Below are positions 23,223 to 35,455 of a stretch of 64,000 bases of DNA, piece by piece. The stretch lies in contig NC_089224.1 in the NCBI RefSeq assembly GCF_963924675.1, forward strand, positions 45,055,158 through 45,119,157. Direction: 5' to 3'. The position numbers were made by a program, and so were the translations under genes. This DNA is from Phocoena phocoena (lineage: Eukaryota; Chordata; Mammalia; Artiodactyla; Phocoenidae). The notes below the pieces were generated by a model. That model ran no database searches. It had not been told where the DNA came from and was given only the letters and a program-made list of their open reading frames with translations. Position 1 is the first letter of the stretch. Each line of letters begins with the position of its first letter.

Positions 23223-23664
23223 TGAATACTGAAAGACGATTTCCTTAATTTTTTTGTGTTATTTACAATGTAACTACTACAGACCTGACACGCTTTTAAG
23301 TTTAATCTGCATTATTAACATTTTCTCCATTGCATCCTTAAGTCTAGAAAATCTACAGAACAATAAATCAAGCTCTGATCCGTAGCATTTGTACAATTCC
23401 ATGGTATAAATACTCTCATCAAGGCTGATTTCAAGCTACCAAGATGAAGTCACCAAACAGAGTGGGAAAGAGATGTGGGATACTGCACCACTATATAGTA
23501 TTTCTACTATACAGATACAATAGATGTAAATAACCTCAAGAGCATAGATAATTTTAAAAATGCAGTAAAATATTTAGGAACTGATTACTTTTGAATATGT
23601 ATGATGTTCATTTTCAATTGTACATATTTAATTGTAAGTTTATATAGTTTATTTTTTAATAATG

Positions 23665-24025
23665 GCTCTGTTTAGAGTAGAAAAGTGATTGCCAGTGGCT
23701 GAGGGGTGGAGGAAATAGGAAGACCATGGTAAAGGTACAAACTTTCAGTTATGAGATGAATAAGGTCTCAGGATCTAATGTAAAACATGGTGACTGTAGT
23801 TGTGTAAAATTGAAATTATACAAGAGAGAAATTATATAAGAGAATAGAACTTAAATGTCCTCACCAAAAAAAAAAAAAAAGGTAAATATGTGAGCTGATG
23901 GCTGTGTTTATTAACTTAATGGGGGGAATCATTTCACAGTGTATATGTATATCAGATCATTACATTGTACACTTTAAATATCTTGTGGTCTCGTCAATTA
24001 ACCTCAGTAAAGCTGAAAAAAATAG
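23665..24025 (+). mobile_element. Old L1M 3'UTR fragment
   Basis: It shows the typical L1MA/MB 3'UTR pattern: gattgccagtggctgagggg, catggtgactgtagtt, atgtcctcacc, gtgagctgatggctgtgttt, gatcattacattgtacactt and gtcaattaacctcagtaaag. An internal A-tract lies at 23866-23880. Confidence 0.75.
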
Positions 24026-24237
24026 TGGCTCTGTTTAAAAACTGTCTCTCAAAATTCCTGAAAATTTAACCCTTGACTCTCATAAGGCAGTATGAACTTG
24101 CTTCAGTACACCACTGACCGTTCCCCTTTACCTATTTCCTTCTTACCAGTTTTAAATTACTTTTTTTTTTTAACAGTTGAGTAAATTGAGGATGATACCT
24201 TATGTACCTTCCAGAATAAATCTCCCTCCCATCTATA

Positions 24238-24320
24238 TCGTTGTTTCCCAAACTTTATTTCCTTTAACACTATATCTTCAAAACTTTGATAAAATAATTT
24301 TGGGAAATACTGTATTCTTC
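24238..24320. mobile_element. Candidate hAT-type MITE remnant
   Basis: The inverted terminal words gttgtttcccaaac (left) and gttttgggaaatactg-like (right, ttttgggaaatactg) bracket about 80 bp. This is the cagtgtttcccaaa-type end of non-autonomous hAT elements. The right-hand ttgggaaa end is clear; the 8-bp target duplication is not. Confidence 0.4.
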
Positions 24321-24377
24321 TTTTGGAAATGATCTTGCATATTAGCATATTAAGTGCTCTGAGAAGTCCTGCAGTAA

Positions 24378-24408
24378 GAAAGCTGTCTAACTTTGAAAGC
24401 TGTCTAAC
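24378..24408. repeat. 14-bp direct repeat with 3-nt spacer
   Basis: gaaagctgtctaac occurs at 24378-24391 and 24395-24408, separated by ttt. It is effectively a 17-bp tandem unit. Confidence 0.9.
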
Positions 24409-24704
24409 CCTTCTTAAATTTATGGATTATGAAACTCATTTTTTCTTCATGTGACTCATATTTAACATCATCTAGAAGTCTTTTTTTCCTCATGTAACAC
24501 ATATTCGAATTAATAATTTGGAAAATACAGCAGATGGTGACTAAACATAGATATATGCACAGGGTTTTGAATTATTTCCCCTATACCATCCAGGGGAAGT
24601 TCATTTTAGTTTCCTCATACACATTTCTCTCCATATGCCGATGATAAGTGCTTTGTGGCAATAATAATAAAATAGTGATAATAATAATAACATTGTTTAA
24701 CACT

Positions 24705-24905
24705 TGTTTTGTCCTTACTTTGTGCCAGGCACTATTGTAAAGGATTTACATGGATTTACTCATTTACTATCCATAGCAACTATTTGAGGTAGCAACAATT
24801 ATTATTGCTATATTACATATGAGAAAACTGAAGCAGAGATAGATTAAGTAACTTATCCAGAGTCATTAAGTTAGCAAGTGTCAGAGTTGGGATTCAAACG
24901 TAATA
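24705..24905 (-). mobile_element. MIR SINE fragment
   Basis: The plus strand gives the antisense MIR core: gtgccaggcactattgtaaa, gaggtagcaacaattattat, atgagaaaactgaagcagag and gtcagagttgggattcaaac. The order and spacing match the MIR consensus well. Confidence 0.8.
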
Positions 24906-25439
24906 AAATGGCTATAGAGTTTATGCTCTGAAGTATCACCCTATACTGCTCTTCTGGGCAATTTCAGTATTAGTTAAATTTTAAAGCTCATTTAAAATTC
25001 TTCTTTTTGATGCAGTTTCAGGTCTGCTTGTCTGTACCTCAGGGATTTAGCCCCTTCACATAGGAACTGAGTTTGGAAAAGCTGCACATGTGTATGGGAG
25101 ATGTCAACAATGAGCAATGTACCTATTTATTGCTGTGCACTTTAAATGTTTAATGGTATTTTGGGTTTAACATTTAATTTTGGGTTAAAGTAATATGCCT
25201 TTAATAATAAAAACAGTCATCATCATCATCAACTGTTCAATGATTACTATGAGACAGAATTTGTTACAGGCAACTACAATATCATCTCATTGAAGGTAGT
25301 GGCTTGTCTGGCTAGTTTTCTGCTAAATATCAGGAATATATCATTCCTGAAATCTAGAAGACATATAGAAGGCACATAGTAAACATTTGTTGACAAAATG
25401 AATGAGCAAATGCATGATTGTATAAATCTATTTTTTAAG

Positions 25440-25620
25440 TAAATTTATTTCCTTCAATCCTCCGTATCCTCTGAAGGAAGGTATTATTAACATCATTGCA
25501 GGTGAGAAAACAAGATATTCAGTATTTGCCCAATGTTACATAACCGGTAAGTCAGCCAGGATTCAAATCCAGGTCTGTCTGATTTCAATGCTTCCGCTCT
25601 TAATGAATACATCATATAGC
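25440..25620 (-). mobile_element. MIR SINE fragment
   Basis: The antisense MIR order is visible: aaggtattattaacatcatt, gcaggtgagaaaaca, acataaccggtaagtcagcc and aggattcaaatccaggtctg. Confidence 0.75.
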
Positions 25621-26384
25621 CATATGTCTATAACTCAAGATACAACTATAACAGGAAACAGTATAGCAAAGTCTTTTATAAGTAGAGCACCATGACAGCT
25701 GCTTAAGTGCAGCATTCAGGAAATGTTTAACAAGAATTCTTCAAAGTAGAAGTGGTCACTTATACAAGTCACATTGTAGCTCAACAAGCACCTTGTCCTT
25801 CTACTCGGGAAAATGTTAGAGGTTCTGAATATGGAGTTTTATTTAGCCCTATTAAACTCAGAAAATGTAGGTGAGATTCAGTAATTTTTAATGGGCAGGA
25901 ATTTGAATTATCTGTTCAGTTTGTATGTTCCAGTGGCTCATTGAATTTTACAGATTTTGTATTCATTAATGGGTTTGCTGAGTTGTTCCTACTGCACGTG
26001 AAACCTTAGAGGCTCCACCTTACTATTTTGTTCTCATGTATTTTAGATGAGCTCAGTGAGTAGTTAAATTAAGTGACAACTATTAAATTTCTCAAGTATG
26101 GCTCGTTATCCACACCCACTTGAGTACATAATTAACAGACATGGTGTTTTAACTGTGACAGGTTAATTATCTTAAATAAAGGCATATTTTAAGCTTATGG
26201 TGAAAGTAAATTTCTCTGATAAGAATGTTCTAAATTTGTTTCTACTAAAATAGTTGTAAGGGAGAGGTATACCTAGGTGACTTCAAGGAGATGACAGATT
26301 GGAGAGGAAAACTGATGAAAGAATCCAAGAGTGTAGAAACACAAAATGGTGATTACTGTGATATATGCTGACTTGACGGAATAA

Positions 26385-26560
26385 TGGAATCATGGATCTC
26401 AGAGTTGGAAGGGATCTCAAGGGACAGTCTGGAGCGGTGCCCAACCTTCAGGCAGGTATCATTATCCTCATTTCACAGGTGAGGCAAGGAGGCTCAGATT
26501 ATATAATCTGCCTAAGGCCAATAGCTAATAGGTAGCAGAGAAGGCACTAGAAGCAGGTAT
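26385..26560. mobile_element. Ancient interspersed repeat, family not assigned
   Basis: The pattern tcagagttggaagggatctc, then tcatttcacaggtgaggcaa and tctgcctaaggccaatagct, belongs to a widespread old mammalian repeat (the 'agagctggaagggacc...acagatgaggaaactgag' type). A similar copy lies at 59320-59745. Confidence 0.5.
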
Positions 26561-26877
26561 TGTAGTTTCTCTTGCATTGCCCATTCCCTTAAACTAAGTT
26601 GAAAGCATTTAGTACTACATTATGAATTTAAAATATATTTTGGAAGTAAAAAAATGTCTTCCCGTAAAAGACCCTCAGGAAACAGCTACATATGGTCTCC
26701 CAGGTGATTCTTTTGGGAAGGACTTTTACCCTCAAGATTTAGAAAACTCTCTTTTTCCCCAGTACTTGAATAGAGATATGGGAAAAGCCAATAAGACTAG
26801 GCCAGAAAGACTTTCTGAGTGTAATGAGCTTATGCCTTGGATGGCTCAGAAAGGATGGGGTGCCAATAAGCACCAAG

Positions 26878-26913
26878 GAAGTACAGCAAACCCAAGAAGT
26901 ACAGCAAACCCAA
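26878..26913. repeat. Perfect 18-bp tandem duplication
   Basis: gaagtacagcaaacccaa is present twice head to tail. It lies in an open frame of 100 codons (26622-26924) and keeps that frame, but the frame has no recognisable product. Confidence 0.93.
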
Positions 26914-26994
26914 TAGTCATGTAGCTATAGGTTTAGAGCTGAATATAAATAGAGTAGCAGATGGGTCAAAATATTGATACACGAAAATGCACAG

Positions 26995-27165
26995 TACTTT
27001 TTTCCTCAAGCTTTAATGTGCATCAGAATCACACAGAATATTATTAAGAGTTTATTTTCAAAGGCCCCACTAGATCTCAGATAGGATCCAGAAATGCATA
27101 TTTTATAAACATCCTGGGTGATTCTGATACAGGTAGTCACTGATTACACTTGAAGAACATCTATG
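26995..27165. mobile_element. MER5A-like hAT remnant
   Basis: It shows MER5A order: ctttaatgtgcatcagaatc, ggccccactagatctcagat, agaaatgcatattttataaa and cctgggtgattctgatacag, ending in acttgaagaac. Confidence 0.7.
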
Positions 27166-27174
27166 AATTAGAAC

Positions 27175-27320
27175 AATGCTTCTCAAATTCTAATATGATT
27201 ACAAATCACCTGGAGATCAAGTGAAATGCAGATTCCAATTCAATACATCTGGAGCGGAGTCTTAGATTCTGCATTTCTAAAAGCTCTCAGGAGATACCTG
27301 TGCTACTGGTTGTTGGAGTA
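27175..27320. mobile_element. MER5A-like hAT remnant
   Basis: A second MER5A-like copy lies 10 bp from the first: aatgcttctcaaattctaat, aatcacctggagatcaagtg and gattctgcatttctaaaagc. The pair may be two insertions or a duplicated element. Confidence 0.65.
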
Positions 27321-29707
27321 CTTTTTAAATATCAAGGAATAAAAATACTAATATTTAATCAAATAATGTGATTGTTTAACCTAAGAAAGATTGATGGTAA
27401 CTTAATAGGCCAATAAAAATAGTTGTCTACTATGAAAATTATTTTCCTTTAACATATCTGCATATCTGGTGAATAAAAAGATAAGGAAGTGTTAATGGAG
27501 TTAAGTTTTTGTTGAATTTTTTAAAAACTGTCCATAGCGTGGTGCATTATACTGAATTTGTTTTTAGTTTGAGATCTAATTCTGACTCTGACATCAGCTG
27601 TGTGAAACCTCCATCAGTAAGATAAATAATATGAGGGTAACATTTTAAAAAATTACAATTTATAAGCTCTCCAATATACTGAAACTGCCACATCTAATAA
27701 TGGTACATTAATACCAGCTGGTCACTATGGGCTATGTTGTTTCTGGCAAGAGAGTTTTAAGTTTACCTCTTTCTCCCCGCTCATGAAACATGCAACTGAA
27801 TAAAAGTAATGTTACTTCAGTTTATTAAAAGTATGTAAACTATTATTGTTAGTAATGTAACCTAAATAAAGTTGAGCCTCCCTGTGGCTCCTTTTCTGCA
27901 TGGAGTTTTTCAGAGAAACATCAGTCTGGCATTCAAAATAATTGAGAAGCTACTTAACTTCTTCACTTCTCTTTAAAATGCCAAAAGAGTTGACATTTAT
28001 GAACCACGGGAAATATGCTTAAAATAAATCCTTTTTCCTCATCTCTGTTACTTTCAGTTTTTCCAAAAACATCTCCAGATATTCCTAATTATCTTTCCTT
28101 TCCTATTGCCCTTGAAAACTCTCGCAAACCCAGTCTGATTAACCTTTTATACCTCTCCCCTCTGCTTTCTGTCTCAGCTCTTTATCATATACATCAACTT
28201 TGCTTCTCTTGCTTCTGTTAATTTTCAAGTCCCTCCTTTACCTGCATTCTGTACAACAAAAGGCAGATGTTCTAAAAGCTGATTCAGGGAGGAAGAAATC
28301 TTTCTCATTAGAAATGGGGGCAGAGGAGGAAGGGAGGGTAAAATTTCACAAATCATATAGCTTTGTTTTTTTGGTTCCTGTCATAATAACGAATTATTTG
28401 CCATGTATCTCACAGTGATCTTGACACATTGCTTGAGATATTATGCTATATTCCACCACCATGTAAATCTACGACTCTAAGGTAGTGTGAGAACACCTGA
28501 TGTAAGTAATTTTATATTTCCAACCACATAGCTTGCAGACTCCTCCGAGGAATCAGTAGTTTCCTAATCTGTCAACTTGCCCCCAAATCTAATGATGACT
28601 TTCAAAACATGCCTAATTTTAATTCACTTTGAACTAAGACAGGCCATGCAAAACTTTCATTTTGTGAAAAAGGGTTATGATTCAATATTTTGAGTATATT
28701 CTTAATCAGTCAGAAAAAGAGTAATCCTTTTAGTTTGGAGTAGGCACTGCCTGCCCCTTTAGCAATAAAAGCTGTTGGGATAGATTGGGATAGTATTACT
28801 AATTTTGAAGCCAGTAATTATTATTTTAATTAGTGGGATTATTAATATATTATTGGTAATTAAGCTTAATTATAAAGCTAAATGATGCATGATTTAACAT
28901 GAATACATAACAGAAATTATTATTCCAAGATTCACTTAAAATTTCACGGGACTAACCAATCTATAAATCATCCAATTTAATCAGTGGTACAGATACTTTA
29001 TACAAAAGATGTAAAAATTGTTTAACAAACATGAGGGATTAACTAGAAATTATGGACTATTTTAAAACTCTAATTCATTCTAAAACTATTCCAATTTGAA
29101 TTTTTGGTGTGAAAGCAATGTTGGCTACAAAACATGTTTTGCAGACTTTTTATACAAAGTCTCTTACAACGCTTGGGGTCAAATAAGTCAGGAACATTTC
29201 CAATAATTCTGGAGATCTGGATCCTCTGACATTCTGACCACTCAATCTACAGTCTAGATGAAAAAGCCACTGCTTAACAATTGTACTTTTCCAAAATAAT
29301 TTCAATTTTGGAATCACAGGTAAAATTGTAAAGGAGTCTTTATTCTAGAGTGGATTTTCATTTATCCAAGCAAGGAAAACACCCTATAAGCCTTTACTGA
29401 GGAACTCTGATTAGGTTCAGATTTTGGAATCAAATTTTTGAAAAGGACAATTACGTGTTGATATAGTTATTGCGGCTATTTTCAGCAGAGAATCTGTTGG
29501 TTACACTGGCAGTTTTGATCTGAGATTAATCTAGATTTCCTGGATGTAATTCCCATAAGAGCAGATGAATGTGTATATTCATTTGATAGACATAGTAGCT
29601 CAGTTTTCTGAGAGACATTCACAAGGAGACAAATGTGAAACAAGAGAGCTCTGGCGACAAAGACAGCTGATGTAGAATCCTCCCCTGGCCGTGGAGAGCT
29701 GGGCTTT
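27321..29707. other. Low-copy AT-rich DNA
   Basis: No gene is recognised. A perfect 16-bp palindrome, taattaagcttaatta, lies at 28857-28872 within a TAATTA-rich stretch (28800-28990; see findings). Confidence 0.5.
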
Positions 29708-29717
29708 TGAGTTAGAC

Positions 29718-32700
29718 ATTTTTTTTTTTTTAAACATCTTTATTGGAGTATAATTGCTTTACAATGGTGTGTTAGTTTCTGCTTTATAACGAAGTGAATC
29801 AGTTATACATATACATATGTTCCCATATCTCTTCCCTCCTGCGTCTCCCTCCCTCCCACCCTCCCTATCCCACCCCTCTAGGTGGTCACAAACCACCGGG
29901 CTGATCTCCCTGTGCTACGCGGCTGCTTCCCACTAGCTAGCTATTTTACGTTTGGTAGTGTATATATGTCCATGCCACTGTCTCACTTTGTCACAGCTTA
30001 CCCTTCCGCCCCCATATCCCCAAGTCCATTCTCTAGTAGGTCTGTGTCTTTATTCCCGTCTTACCCCTAGGTTCTTCATGACCATTTTTTTTCTTAGATG
30101 CCATATATATGTGTTAGCAAAAGACAATAGCATAGTTGTCTTTTCTCTTTCTGACTTACTTCACTCTGTATGACAGACTCTAGGTCCATCCACCTCACTA
30201 CAAATAACTCAATTTCGTTTCTTTTTATGGCTGAGTAATATTCCATTGTATATATGTGCCACATCTTCTTTATCCATTCATCCGATGATGGACACTTAGG
30301 TTGCTTCCATCTCCTGGCTATTGTAAATAGTGCTGCAATGAACATTTTGGTACATAACTCTTTTTGAATTATGGTTTTCTCAGGGTATATGCCCAGTAGT
30401 GGGATTGCTGGGTCATATGGTAGTTCTATTTGTAGTTTTTTAAGGAAACTTCATGCTGTTCTCCCTAGTGGCTGTACCAATTCACATTCCCACCAGCAGT
30501 GCAAGAGTGTTCCCTTTTCTCCACACTCTCTCCAGCATTTATTGTTTCTAGATTTTTTGATGATGGCCATTCTGACCGGTGTGAGATGATATCTCATTGT
30601 ACTTTTGATTTGTATTTCTCTAATGATTAATGATGTTGAGCATTCTTTCATGTGTTTGTTGGAAATCTGTATATCTTCTTTGGAGAAATGTCTATTTAGG
30701 TCTTCTGCCCATTTTTGGATTGGGTAGTTTGTTTTTTTGTTATTGAGCTACATGAGCTGCTTGTAAATTTTGGACGTTAATCCTTTGTCAGTTGCTTCAT
30801 TTGAAAATATTTTCTCCCATTCTGAGGGCTGTCTTTTGGTCTTGTTTATGGTTTCCTTTGCTGTGCAAAAACTTTGAAGTTTCATTAGGTCCCATTTGTT
30901 TATTTTTGTTTTCATTTCCATTTCTCTAGGAGGTGGGTCAAAAAGGATCTTGCTGTGATTTATGTCATAGAGTGTTCTGCCTATGTTTTCCTCTAAGAGT
31001 TTGATAGTTTCTGGCCTTACATTTAGGTCTTTAATCCATTTTGAGCTTATTTTTGTGTATGATGTTAGGGAGTGTTCTAATCTAATACTTTTACGTGTAC
31101 CTGTCCAGTTTTCCCAGCACCATTTATTGAAGAGGCTGTCCTTTCTGCACTGTACATTCCTGCCTCCTTTATCAAAGATAAGGTGACCATATGTGCGTGG
31201 GTTTATCTCTGGGCTTTCTATCCTATTCCATTGATCTATATTTGTGTTTTTGTGCCAGTACCATACTGTCTTGATTACTGTAGCCTTGTAGTATATAGTC
31301 TGAAGTCAGGGAGCCTGATTCCTACAGCTCCATTTTTCGTTCTCAAGATTGCTTTGGCTATTCGGGGTCTTTCCTGTTTCCATACAAATTGTGAAATTTT
31401 TTGTTCTAGTTCTGTGAAAAATGACATTGGTAGTTTGATAGGGATTCCATTGAATCTGTAGATTGCTTTGGGTAGTAGAGTTATTCATAATGTTGATTCT
31501 TCCAATCCAAGAACATGGTATATCTCTCCATCTATTTGTATCATCTTTAATTTCTTTCATCAGTGTCTTATAATTTTCTGCATACAGGTCTTTTGTCTCC
31601 TTAGGTAGGTTTATTCCTAGATATTTTATTATTTTTGTTGCAGTGGTAAATGGGAGTGTTTTCTTAATTTCACTTTCAGATTTTTCATCATTAGTGTATA
31701 GGAATGCCAGAGATTTCTGTGCATTAATTTTGTATCCTGCTACTTTACCAGATTCATTGATTAGCTCTAGGAGTTTTCTGGTAGCATCTTTAGGATTCTC
31801 TATGTATAGTATCATGTCATCTGCAAACAGTGAGAGCTTTACTTCTTCTTTTCCAATTTGGATTCCTTTTATTTCCTTTTCTTCTCTGATTGCTGTGGCT
31901 AAAACTTCCAAAACTATGTTGAATAAGAGTGGTGAGAGTGGGCAGCCTTGTCTTGTTCCTGATCTTAGTGGAAATGGTTTCAGTTTTTCACCACTGAGGA
32001 CGATGTTGGCTGTGGGTTTGTCATATATGGCCTTTATTATGTTGAGGAAAGTTCCCTCTATGCCTACTTTCTGTAGGTTTTTTTTTTTTTATCATAAATG
32101 GGTGTTGAATTTTGTCAAAAGCTTTCTCTGCATCTATTGAGATGATCATATGGTTTTTCTCCTTCAATTTGTTATTATGGTGTATCACGTTGATTGATGT
32201 GCGTATATTGAAGAATCCTTGCATTCCTGGGATAAACCCCACTTGATCATGGCTTATGATCCTTTTAATGTGCTGTTGGATTCTGTTTGTTAGTATTTTG
32301 TTGAGGATTTTTGCATCTATGTTCATCAGTGATATTGGTCTGTAGTTTTCTTTCTTTGTGACACCTTTGTCTGGTTTTGGTATCAGGGTGATGGTGGCCT
32401 CGTAGAATGAATTTGGGAGTGTTCCTTCCTCTGCTATATTTTGGAAGAGTTTGAGAAGGATAGATGTTAGCTCTTCCCTACATGTTTGATAGAATTAGCC
32501 TGTGAAGCCATCTGGTCCTGGGCTTTTGTTTGTTGGAAGATTTTTAATCACAGTTTCAATTCCAGTGCTTGTAATGGTCTGTTCATATTTTCTATTTCTT
32601 CCTGATTCAGTCTTGGAAGGTTGTGCATTCCTAAGAATTTGTCCATTTCTTCCAGGTTGTCCATTTTATTGGCATAGAGTTGCTTGTAGTAATTTCTCAT

Positions 32701-34075
32701 GATCTTTTTTATTTCTGCAGTGTCAGTTGTTACTTCTCCTTTTTCATTTCTAATTCTATTGATTTGAGTCTTCTCCCTGGTTTTCTTGATGAATCTGGCT
32801 AATGGTTTATCAATGTTGTTTATCTTCTCAAAGAAGCAGCTTTTAGTTTTATTGATCTTTGCTATCGTTTCCTTCATTTCTTTTTCATTTATTTCTGATC
32901 TGATCTTTATGATTTCTTTCCTTCTGCTAACTTTGGGGTTTTTTGTTCTTCTTTCTCTAATTGCTTTAGGTGCAAGGTTAGGTTGTTTATTCGAGATGTT
33001 TCCTGTTTCTTAAGGTAGGATTGTATTGCTATAGACTTCCCTCTTAGAACTGCTTTTGCTGCATCCCATAGGTTTTGGGTCATTGGGTCTCCATTGTCAT
33101 TTATTTCTAGGTACTTTTTGATTTCCTCTTTGATTTCTTCAGTGATCTCTTGGTTATTAAGTAGTGCATTGTTTAGCCTCCATGTGTTTGTATTTTTTTA
33201 CAGATATTGTCCTGTAATTGATATATAGTCTCATAGCCTTGTGGTCGGAAAAGATACTTGATACAATTTCAGTTTTCTTAAATTTACCAAGGCTTGATTT
33301 GTGACCCAAGATATGATCTATCCTGGAGAATGTTCCATGAGCACTTGAGAAAAATGTGTATTCTGTTTTTTTGGATGGAGTGTACTATAAATATCAATTA
33401 AGTCCATCTTGTTTAATGTATCATTTAAAGCTTGTGTTTCCTTATTTATTTTCATTTTGGATGATCTGTCCATTGGTGAAAGTGGAGTACTAATGTCCCC
33501 TACTATGAATGTGTCACTGTCGATCTCCCCTTTAATGGCTGTTAGTATTTGCCTTATGTATTGAGGTGCTCCTATGTTGGGTGCATAAATATTTACAATT
33601 GTTATATCTTCTTGGATCGATCCCTTGATCATTATGTAGTGTCCTTCTTTGTCTCTTGTAATAGTCTTTATTTTAAAGTCTGTTTTGTCTGATATGAGAA
33701 TTGCTACTCCAGCTTTCTTTTGATTTCCATTTGTATGGAATATCTTTTTCCATCCCCTCACTTTCAGTCTGTATGTGTCCCTAGGTCTGAAGTGGGTCTC
33801 TTGTAGACAGCATATATATTGGTCTTGTTTTTGTATCCATTCAGCCAGTCTGTGTCTTTTGGTGGGAGCATTTAATCCATTTACATTTAAGGTAATTATT
33901 GATATGTATGTTTCTATTTCCATTTTCTTAATTGTTTTGGGTTTGTTATTGTAGGTCTTTTCCTTCTCTTGTGTTTCTTGCCTAGAGAAGTTCCTTTAGC
34001 ATTTGTTGTAAAGCTGGTTTGGTGGTGCTGAGCTGTCTCAGCTTTTCCTTGTCTGTAAAGTTTTTAATTTCTCCG
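29718..34075 (-). mobile_element. 5'-truncated L1 LINE with target-site duplication
   Basis: On the minus strand, an L1 begins inside the ORF1 C-terminal region at 34075 and ends with its 3'UTR and A-tail (plus-strand T-tract at 29720-29732). A perfect 10-bp duplication, tgagttagac, lies at 29708-29717 and 34076-34085, fixing both boundaries. The size is about 4.36 kb. It is closely similar to the copy at 1-3200 in the same orientation. No SINE interrupts it. ORF2 is broken into several frames, so it is dead. Confidence 0.95.
30060..33923 (-). pseudogene. L1 ORF2 remnant
   Basis: ORF2 (endonuclease plus reverse transcriptase) starts with an intact ATG at 33923 (METYIS-like MEIETYISIITLNVNGLNAP). 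The endonuclease frame is open for 201 codons to 33318 (ETHFRPRDTYRLKVRGWKK, FIVGDISTPLSP). Reverse transcriptase pieces follow at 32548-32877, 32021-32326 and 31306-31911, the last with [12 protein letters not shown]-terminal pieces with HIYTMEYYSAIKRNEIE lie at 30094-30345. A poly-T expansion at 32079-32090 shifts the frame just after IKTLQ-type sequence. Multiple stops and shifts rule out activity. Confidence 0.9.
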
Positions 34076-34261
34076 TGAGTTAGACTTTTAACTCTTCCAC
34101 TTCAGGTTTGCTTTTCCTGCTTCTTCTAGAGCAGCAGTCATAATCTCCACAGTACGGAAATTGATTATTGTAAAGCAATCCCTGTTGGAGCACTATGGAG
34201 TCACTGGTAATTGCTTTAAATAAGTAGAAGAAATGGCAAAAATTGAGGTCCTAAGTGCCCA

Positions 34262-34672
34262 TGATAATTTTATCTGTCAACTTGGCTAGGCCATGGCACT
34301 CAGATATTTAGTCAAACACTATTTTGGATGTTTCCTTAAGATGGTATTTTTTAGATGAGATTAATATTTAAATCAGTAGACTTTGAGAAAGCAGATTACC
34401 CTCCAAAATGTGGTTGGGAGTCATCCAGTCAGTTGAAAGGCTTAATTGAAGAAGACTGATCTCCTGGGAAGAAAAAGGAAGTTCTGCTAGCAGACTGCCT
34501 TTGGACTCAAACTGCAACTCTTCCCTGGGTCTCTAGCCTGCAGGCTACCCTGCAGATTTTGGACTTGCTGGGTTTCCACAATCACATGAACTAATTCTTT
34601 AAGATAAATCAATCTCTCACATATATCTCCTGTTGATTCTGTTTCTCTGGATAAATCTGATTAATATAGTGC
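34262..34672 (+). mobile_element. Probable ERV-type LTR remnant
   Basis: It follows the pattern of a known mammalian LTR type: tttatctgtcaacttggcta, gatatttagtcaaacactat, ttaagatggtattttttaga, aatcagtagactttgagaaa, cctttggactcaaactgcaa, ataaatcaatctctcac and ctgtttctctggataaatct. The segment ends gattaatata. No internal region is attached, so it is a solo LTR candidate. Family name not assigned. Confidence 0.6.
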
Positions 34673-34771
34673 CTAACAGACCATGCTAAACAAGTAGAGG
34701 CCTGAAAAATCTGAGTTATAAAAATGAAAAACACATATACTTAATAAATGGCTGCAACATTAACAGGCCAG

Positions 34772-34955
34772 AATAGAGGTTCTCAACCCTGGCTGCTCCC
34801 TGGGGAGCATTAAAAATAGCTTGATGCCTAGGATCTACCTCCAGTATTTCAATTCAGTACGTCTGGGTGGGACCCAGTCATCAGTATATTTAAAGAGCTC
34901 CCCAGACCCCAAAGAAATTCTAATCAATAGCCACATACTAGAAACCCTGGGATAG
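34772..34955. mobile_element. MER5A-like hAT element
   Basis: It begins gaggttctcaaccctggctg and includes ctggggagcattaaaaatag, tgcctaggatctacctccag and aagagctccccagacccc. This is the full MER5A layout except for a diverged right end (ctagaaaccctgg). Confidence 0.75.
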
Positions 34956-35269
34956 AAGAATGTCATACCTTAGACTATTCATAAAGGAATGCACCTCTGG
35001 CAAAAGAGGAGATATCCTTAATAAGTAGTAATTAATTGAAGGACCTTAATATGAGAGAAATACATACCACTTGTATTTTTGTAAGACTATTACATGTAAT
35101 ACCATTTATTCATTTAAAAATGTTTATTAAACAGATATTACATGCTAGACCCTAGGCTAGGGTGTGAATGACAGGAAGTTCAGTGAAACTGGGTGTCTGA
35201 CTTTTAGGTGCTTAAAGGCTAGTGGTGTAGACAGATACTTAAACAATTGCAAAAGAAGGAGATAAGTTC

Positions 35270-35455
35270 ATTTTTTCAGCAAATATTTATTAAGCATTCA
35301 TTTTATACTAGAGCCATATAAATGTGAATTTTAAAAAATCCTTACAATAACTCTGTATGGTAGCTATTACAAAGTTAGTAAATGGTGGAATTGGGATCTG
35401 AATCCAGGCAGTCAGACTTTGGCATCTGTGCTTTTAATCAATACACTGTAATCCC
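35270..35455 (-). mobile_element. MIR SINE fragment
   Basis: Antisense MIR words appear in order: atttattaagcattcatttt, aataactctgtatggtagct, aatggtggaattgggatctg and aatccaggcagtcagacttt. Confidence 0.7.
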
